From assembly GCF_016185115.1 (NCBI RefSeq), contig NZ_JACPOF010000017.1, forward strand, positions 186,001 to 250,000: a stretch of DNA of 64,000 nt, written 5' to 3'. Below, piece after piece: positions 60,255 to 64,000 of this stretch (position 1 is the first letter of the stretch; the number at the start of each line of letters is the position of its first letter). The notes under the pieces were generated by a model that worked only from the letters and a program-made list of their open reading frames with translations, did no database searches and was not told the origin of the DNA. Position numbers and translations under genes: made by a program. This stretch comes from Polaromonas sp. (lineage in GTDB: Bacteria > Pseudomonadota > Gammaproteobacteria > Burkholderiales > Burkholderiaceae_C).

Positions 60255-61153
60255 GCGGGGAACACCCCTGTCGACAGGTATCGATCACCGCGGTCGCACA
60301 CCACAAACACGATCACGGCATTGGTCACGGTTTTGGCGATTTCCTGGGCCACCCAGCAGGCGCCCGCTGCTGAAATACCCGCAAAAATGCCCTCTTCGCG
60401 CGCCATGCGCCTGACCATGTCTTCGGCGTCAAGCTGGCTGACGGACACCTGCCGGTCCACCGTGCTGGCGTCATAAATTTTCGGCATGTAGGCTTCCGGC
60501 CACTTGCGGATACCGGGAATACGCGAACCCTCGGCGGGCTGGGCGCCAATGATCTGGATGGCCGGATTTTTCTCTTTCAGGTAACGCGAAACACCGGTAA
60601 TCGTGCCGGTTGTGCCCATGGCACTGACAAAATGTGTCACTTTGCCTGACGTATCTGTCCATATTTCAGGCCCGGTAGTTTCATAGTGAACTCTGGGGTT
60701 GTCCTGGTTGGCGAACTGGTCCAGCACCCTGCCCTGACCTTCTTTTTCCATTTTTTCGGCCAGATCGCGGGCGTGCTCCATGCCGCCGCTTTTGGGCGTC
60801 AGGATCAGTTCAGCGCCAAAAGCCTTCATGGTCTGGGCACGTTCAATCGACAGGTCCTCCGGCATGATGAGCACCATGCGGTAGCCCCTGATGGCCGCCG
60901 CCATGGCCAGCGCAATGCCGGTATTGCCCGAGGTGGCTTCGATCAGCGTGTCGCCGGGCTTGATGTCGCCGCGCTCTTCTGCGCGCCTGATCATTGAAAG
61001 CGCAGGCCGGTCTTTCACCGACCCGGCGGGGTTGTTGCCTTCAAGCTTTCCGAGGATGACGTTGCCGCGTTTTTTATTCTCGGCAGCCCCTATGCGCTGC
61101 AGCGCCGCCAGGGGCGTTTTGCCAATGGCGTCTTCGATGGTTGGGTATTTCAT
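60251..61153 (-). CDS. cysM: Cysteine synthase B
   Basis: LGKLEGNNPAGSVKDRPALSMI, EATSGNTGIALAMAAAIRGYRM; start MKYPTIEDAIGKTPL at 61153. Confidence 0.95.
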   Translation of the reverse strand: MKYPTIEDAIGKTPLAALQRIGAAENKKRGNVILGKLEGNNPAGSVKDRPALSMIRRAEERGDIKPGDTLIEATSGNTGIALAMAAAIRGYRMVLIMPEDLSIERAQTMKAFGAELILTPKSGGMEHARDLAEKMEKEGQGRVLDQFANQDNPRVHYETTGPEIWTDTSGKVTHFVSAMGTTGTITGVSRYLKEKNPAIQIIGAQPAEGSRIPGIRKWPEAYMPKIYDASTVDRQVSVSQLDAEDMVRRMAREEGIFAGISAAGACWVAQEIAKTVTNAVIVFVVCDRGDRYLSTGVFPA

Positions 61154-61194
61154 AGACCCACACTGTGCCATAATTCGAGGCTTCGCTCATTCCA

Positions 61195-61279
61195 GCCCGG
61201 GTGGTGAAATTGGTAGACGCAGGGGACTCAAAATCCCCCGCCGCAAGGCGTGCCGGTTCGATTCCGGCCCCGGGCACCA
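61195..61279 (+). tRNA. tRNA-Leu (anticodon CAA)
   Basis: GCCCGGG...TGGTAGACGC...GGGGACTCAAAATCCCC...CGGTTCGATTCCG...CCCGGGCACCA; long variable arm, encoded CCA. Confidence 0.95.
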
Positions 61280-61345
61280 GGACTCAATACGACATGAGCC
61301 TGAGTAGCGCAGCACATTCCCATTAATACATCCAGCCGCCCTCAC

Positions 61346-62557
61346 TTGACACAAACGCTGTCTCCGGCGCGCATCAACACCACCGTCACACTGATGGCCT
61401 GCGCGGCCTTCTTCAGTGGCGCCGCCCTGCGCATCTGCGACTCACTGCTGCCGCGGCTGGCGCTTGACTTCAACCACACACCGGGCGCGGCGGGCCAGGT
61501 CATCATCAGTTTTTCAATCGCCTACGGCCTGATGCAACTGGTGTTCGGCCCGCTCGGCGACCGTTACGGCAAGGCGCGCCTGATCTGGATATCACTGGCC
61601 GGTTGCGCTTTGGCGGCACTGGCCTCAGCCCTCGCCGGCAGGTTTGAAATCCTGGTCTGGACACGTGTCGCCTGGGGCATGAGCGCTGCCGGCGTGATGC
61701 CGCTGGCCATGGCCTGGATAGGCGACAACGTGCCCTATGAACAGCGGCAGGCCACCCTGGCGCGGTTTATCACCGGGAGTCTGTCCGGCATGATGGCCGG
61801 GCAACTGGCCGGTGGTCTTTTTGCCGATTCATCGCTGGGATGGAAAGGTGCTTTCCTGAGCCTCTCGCTGGGTTTTGCCATCACTGCATTCCTGCTCTGG
61901 TACTGGCTGCGCACAGCGCCCGCACACAAGGCGCCTGCGGGCGGGTTGAATGTGGCCGGCCAGTTGCGTGCAGTCGTGACAGCGCCCTGGGCACGTGTGG
62001 TGCTGGCTGCGGTGCTGGCAGAGGGCATCTTCCTGCTTGGCCCGATCAGCTATTTGCCCTCATACCTGCATAACCGGCATGGTCTGAGCCTGTCTTTCGC
62101 GTCGGCGCTGATTGCGCTTTATGCGGTGGGTGGACTGATATACGCGCTGACCGCCAAAAGGATTGTTCAGAAATATGGCGAGCGCCGCATGGTGCTGGCG
62201 GGCGGGGTGTTGATGGGCACGGGCTTCCTGGGTCTGCTGCTGTCACTCGTGCCGTGGCTGGCCGGCCCGCTGGCGCTGCTGACGGGTTTCGGCACTTACC
62301 TGTTCCACAACACGCTGCAGACCCATGCCACACAAATGGTGCCGGCGTTTCGGGGCACGGCCGTGGCGCTGTTTGCATTTGGATTGTTTGGCGGGCAGGC
62401 GATTGGCGTGCTAATTGCCGGCTACACCTATGACCACCTGGGCTATACCTTCATGTTGCTGGTGCCGGCCATCGCCCTGCCACTGACCGGCTGGGCTTTC
62501 GCCCGCGCCTTGCGCCTGCGTATCGCGACGGAAACCGCCGCAGTCACCGCGAAATAA
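61346..62557 (+). CDS. MFS transporter (12 TM)
   Basis: QVIISFSIAYGLMQLVFGPLGDRYGKARLIWISLAGCALAAL. Confidence 0.9.
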   Translation: MTQTLSPARINTTVTLMACAAFFSGAALRICDSLLPRLALDFNHTPGAAGQVIISFSIAYGLMQLVFGPLGDRYGKARLIWISLAGCALAALASALAGRFEILVWTRVAWGMSAAGVMPLAMAWIGDNVPYEQRQATLARFITGSLSGMMAGQLAGGLFADSSLGWKGAFLSLSLGFAITAFLLWYWLRTAPAHKAPAGGLNVAGQLRAVVTAPWARVVLAAVLAEGIFLLGPISYLPSYLHNRHGLSLSFASALIALYAVGGLIYALTAKRIVQKYGERRMVLAGGVLMGTGFLGLLLSLVPWLAGPLALLTGFGTYLFHNTLQTHATQMVPAFRGTAVALFAFGLFGGQAIGVLIAGYTYDHLGYTFMLLVPAIALPLTGWAFARALRLRIATETAAVTAK

Positions 62558-63253
62558 TCAGGCTGCGGCGGCCACGTTCTCCCTGGCCGGCACAAGCCTG
62601 CGGGCAACGTCGTCGACAGACAGTACATCGCCGAACACCAGCATCCAGTTGTTCAGCGCCCAGATGTGCTCGTCGGGCGTGAAGGCAGACAGCGCATCCT
62701 CGACCATGACCACGCGGTAGTTCTGCATCATCGCGTCGCGGCCTGTGGAGTCGCAGCAGACATTGGTGGCCGTGCCGCCTATCAGCACGGTTTCAATGCC
62801 CAGTTTTCGCAGCAGCTGGTTCAGCTCGGATGAGCCCTGCACCATCGCGCTGTAGCAAAGCTTGACCACGTGCTCATCACCGGGTTGCACATCGAGCTCG
62901 CTGTGCAGGGCGTAGCCCCTTGCGGCGGGGTCAAGGCTCTCCATGCGCTTTTGCTTGCGCTCCGGCGTATAGGTCTCGCTGTAATGCAGCGAAAGGTGCA
63001 CGTCCGAGTTCACCGAGGTGGTCTGTATCCATACCACCTTGCCGCCCGCCTCGCGTACGGCTGCCGCAAGCCGGTTGATGGCGGGAATGGTCGCAGCCGC
63101 AGAGGGCACAGCAGCGGGAAAACCGGGCAGCACAAAGTGGTTCTGCATGTCGACCACCACGAATGCGAGTTTGCCTGCATCAAAACTGTCGTACGGGTGA
63201 AGACTGCCTTGCCGGCTGGTGACGCGGTCAACAATCCACTGGGGAAATTCCAT
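62558..63253 (-). CDS. Isochorismatase-family cysteine hydrolase
   Basis: AFVVVDMQNHFVLPG (catalytic D), GTATNVCCDSTGRDAMM (catalytic C), start at 63253. Confidence 0.92.
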   Translation of the reverse strand: MEFPQWIVDRVTSRQGSLHPYDSFDAGKLAFVVVDMQNHFVLPGFPAAVPSAAATIPAINRLAAAVREAGGKVVWIQTTSVNSDVHLSLHYSETYTPERKQKRMESLDPAARGYALHSELDVQPGDEHVVKLCYSAMVQGSSELNQLLRKLGIETVLIGGTATNVCCDSTGRDAMMQNYRVVMVEDALSAFTPDEHIWALNNWMLVFGDVLSVDDVARRLVPARENVAAAA

Positions 63254-63290
63254 GTTCAAACTCCTGAAATTAAAAAGAAAATTATTGGGT

Positions 63291-63716
63291 TCATCCGCCC
63301 TGGTTGACCACGCCAACCTTTTGCAGCCCCGCCCTGTTGGCCATCACCAGGAAGGCCGCAACAAAAGAATAGGGGGTGTCGAAAGACGGCTTCAAGTGAA
63401 TCTCTGGTTGCACAGGCTGCGCCCTTGCAGCTGCCATGCGCGCCTGCACGGCCTGCATATCGGCAAGCGTTTCGCCGTTCCATTGAAGAAAACCGGCAGC
63501 ATTCATCTGCACCTCGACCACCTCGGGCATAGTGCCGGCCTGCATGGACGGCATGTCGAGATTGACAGAGTGCAGCTGCACGGGAATAGTGATGATGAGC
63601 ATGACCAGCAGCACCAGCATCACGTCGATGAGCGGTGTGGTGTTCATCTCTACCATGGGTCCGGCCTCGGGGTCATCGCCGCTGCTTCTGGACAGGTGTT
63701 GTGTGTAGAGCTTCAT
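63291..63716 (-). CDS. ExbD/TolR-family biopolymer transport protein
   Basis: MVEMNTTPLIDVMLVLLVMLIITIPVQLHSVNLDMP. Confidence 0.93.
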   Translation of the reverse strand: MKLYTQHLSRSSGDDPEAGPMVEMNTTPLIDVMLVLLVMLIITIPVQLHSVNLDMPSMQAGTMPEVVEVQMNAAGFLQWNGETLADMQAVQARMAAARAQPVQPEIHLKPSFDTPYSFVAAFLVMANRAGLQKVGVVNQGG

Positions 63717-64000
63717 CGGTTTTGCGCCGGCTCGGTCACCAGGCTGACATGTGCGAAGCCGTGGCCCTGCGCCGTGTCTATCACCTGGCCGATGTAGGCA
63801 TAGGGTGAGTTGGCGTCGGCGCGTATGTGGATCTCAGGTTGCGGCTTCAGGGCGGCGATGTCACCGATCAATGACGAGAGCGCCTGGATGTCTGGCGCGA
63901 AGCTGTCGTTGAAATACAGGTTGCCGACCCTGTCTACCGTGACCACCACATAGTCACCGCTGGTGTCGCGCCACTGCGCTGATTCGACCGGCAGGTTGAC
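63713..64000 (-). CDS. Second ExbD/TolR-family protein, C-terminal part (runs off window)
   Basis: VNLPVESAQWRDTSGDYVVVTVDRVGNLYFNDSFAPDIQALSSLIGDIAALKPQPEIHIRADANSPYAYIGQVIDTAQGHGFAHVSLVTEP; frame continues past the window edge. Confidence 0.85.
   Translation of the reverse strand, partial: VNLPVESAQWRDTSGDYVVVTVDRVGNLYFNDSFAPDIQALSSLIGDIAALKPQPEIHIRADANSPYAYIGQVIDTAQGHGFAHVSLVTEPAQNR

Noticed and set aside
61195-61279. tRNA-Leu as an integration site for a genomic island
   Set aside because: No integrase or duplicated tRNA 3' end seen nearby; flanking genes are ordinary.

Overview
The window reads as ordinary chromosome from a GC-rich betaproteobacterium, most likely Burkholderiales/Comamonadaceae. 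That placement is inferred from gene content and repeat style, not from any search. I see about 59 credible protein genes, one tRNA-Leu(CAA), and no CRISPR array, rRNA, transposase or prophage. Main blocks: (i) a catabolic-looking set with a GMC oxidoreductase, two Bug-type solute-binding proteins, a FAH-family hydrolase, a SnoaL-like lipoprotein and a divergent LysR regulator; (ii) phhB-phhA-SDR; (iii) glnA-DUF4124-ntrB-ntrC, with a readable sigma54 promoter and two NtrC-like sites; (iv) argH divergent from an AlgZ/AlgR-like pair; (v) an HtrA protease, a giant alpha-2-macroglobulin with an intact CLEQ thioester motif, and PbpC; (vi) cytochrome c / DUF3034 / exported truncated haemoglobin / cupredoxin-like protein; (vii) housekeeping genes (valS, galU, cysM, queF, dinB, xthA). 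The strongest unexplained signals are non-coding. They include a ~540 bp near-palindrome (24203-24741), a ~269 bp inverted-repeat element (52716-52984), and a 238 bp element with 20 bp perfect inverted termini abutting the rsuA start codon. There is also a dispersed C/G-rich repeat with three copies, one fused in frame into a cinA-like gene, and a four-copy 'ATAGCT..CACGTGCGTATT' repeat. Two of those four-copy loci carry tandem TTTAAYGTNNACRTTAAA palindromes. The best candidate for a less-described protein system is the exported haemoglobin / cupredoxin / DUF3034 / cytochrome c cluster.
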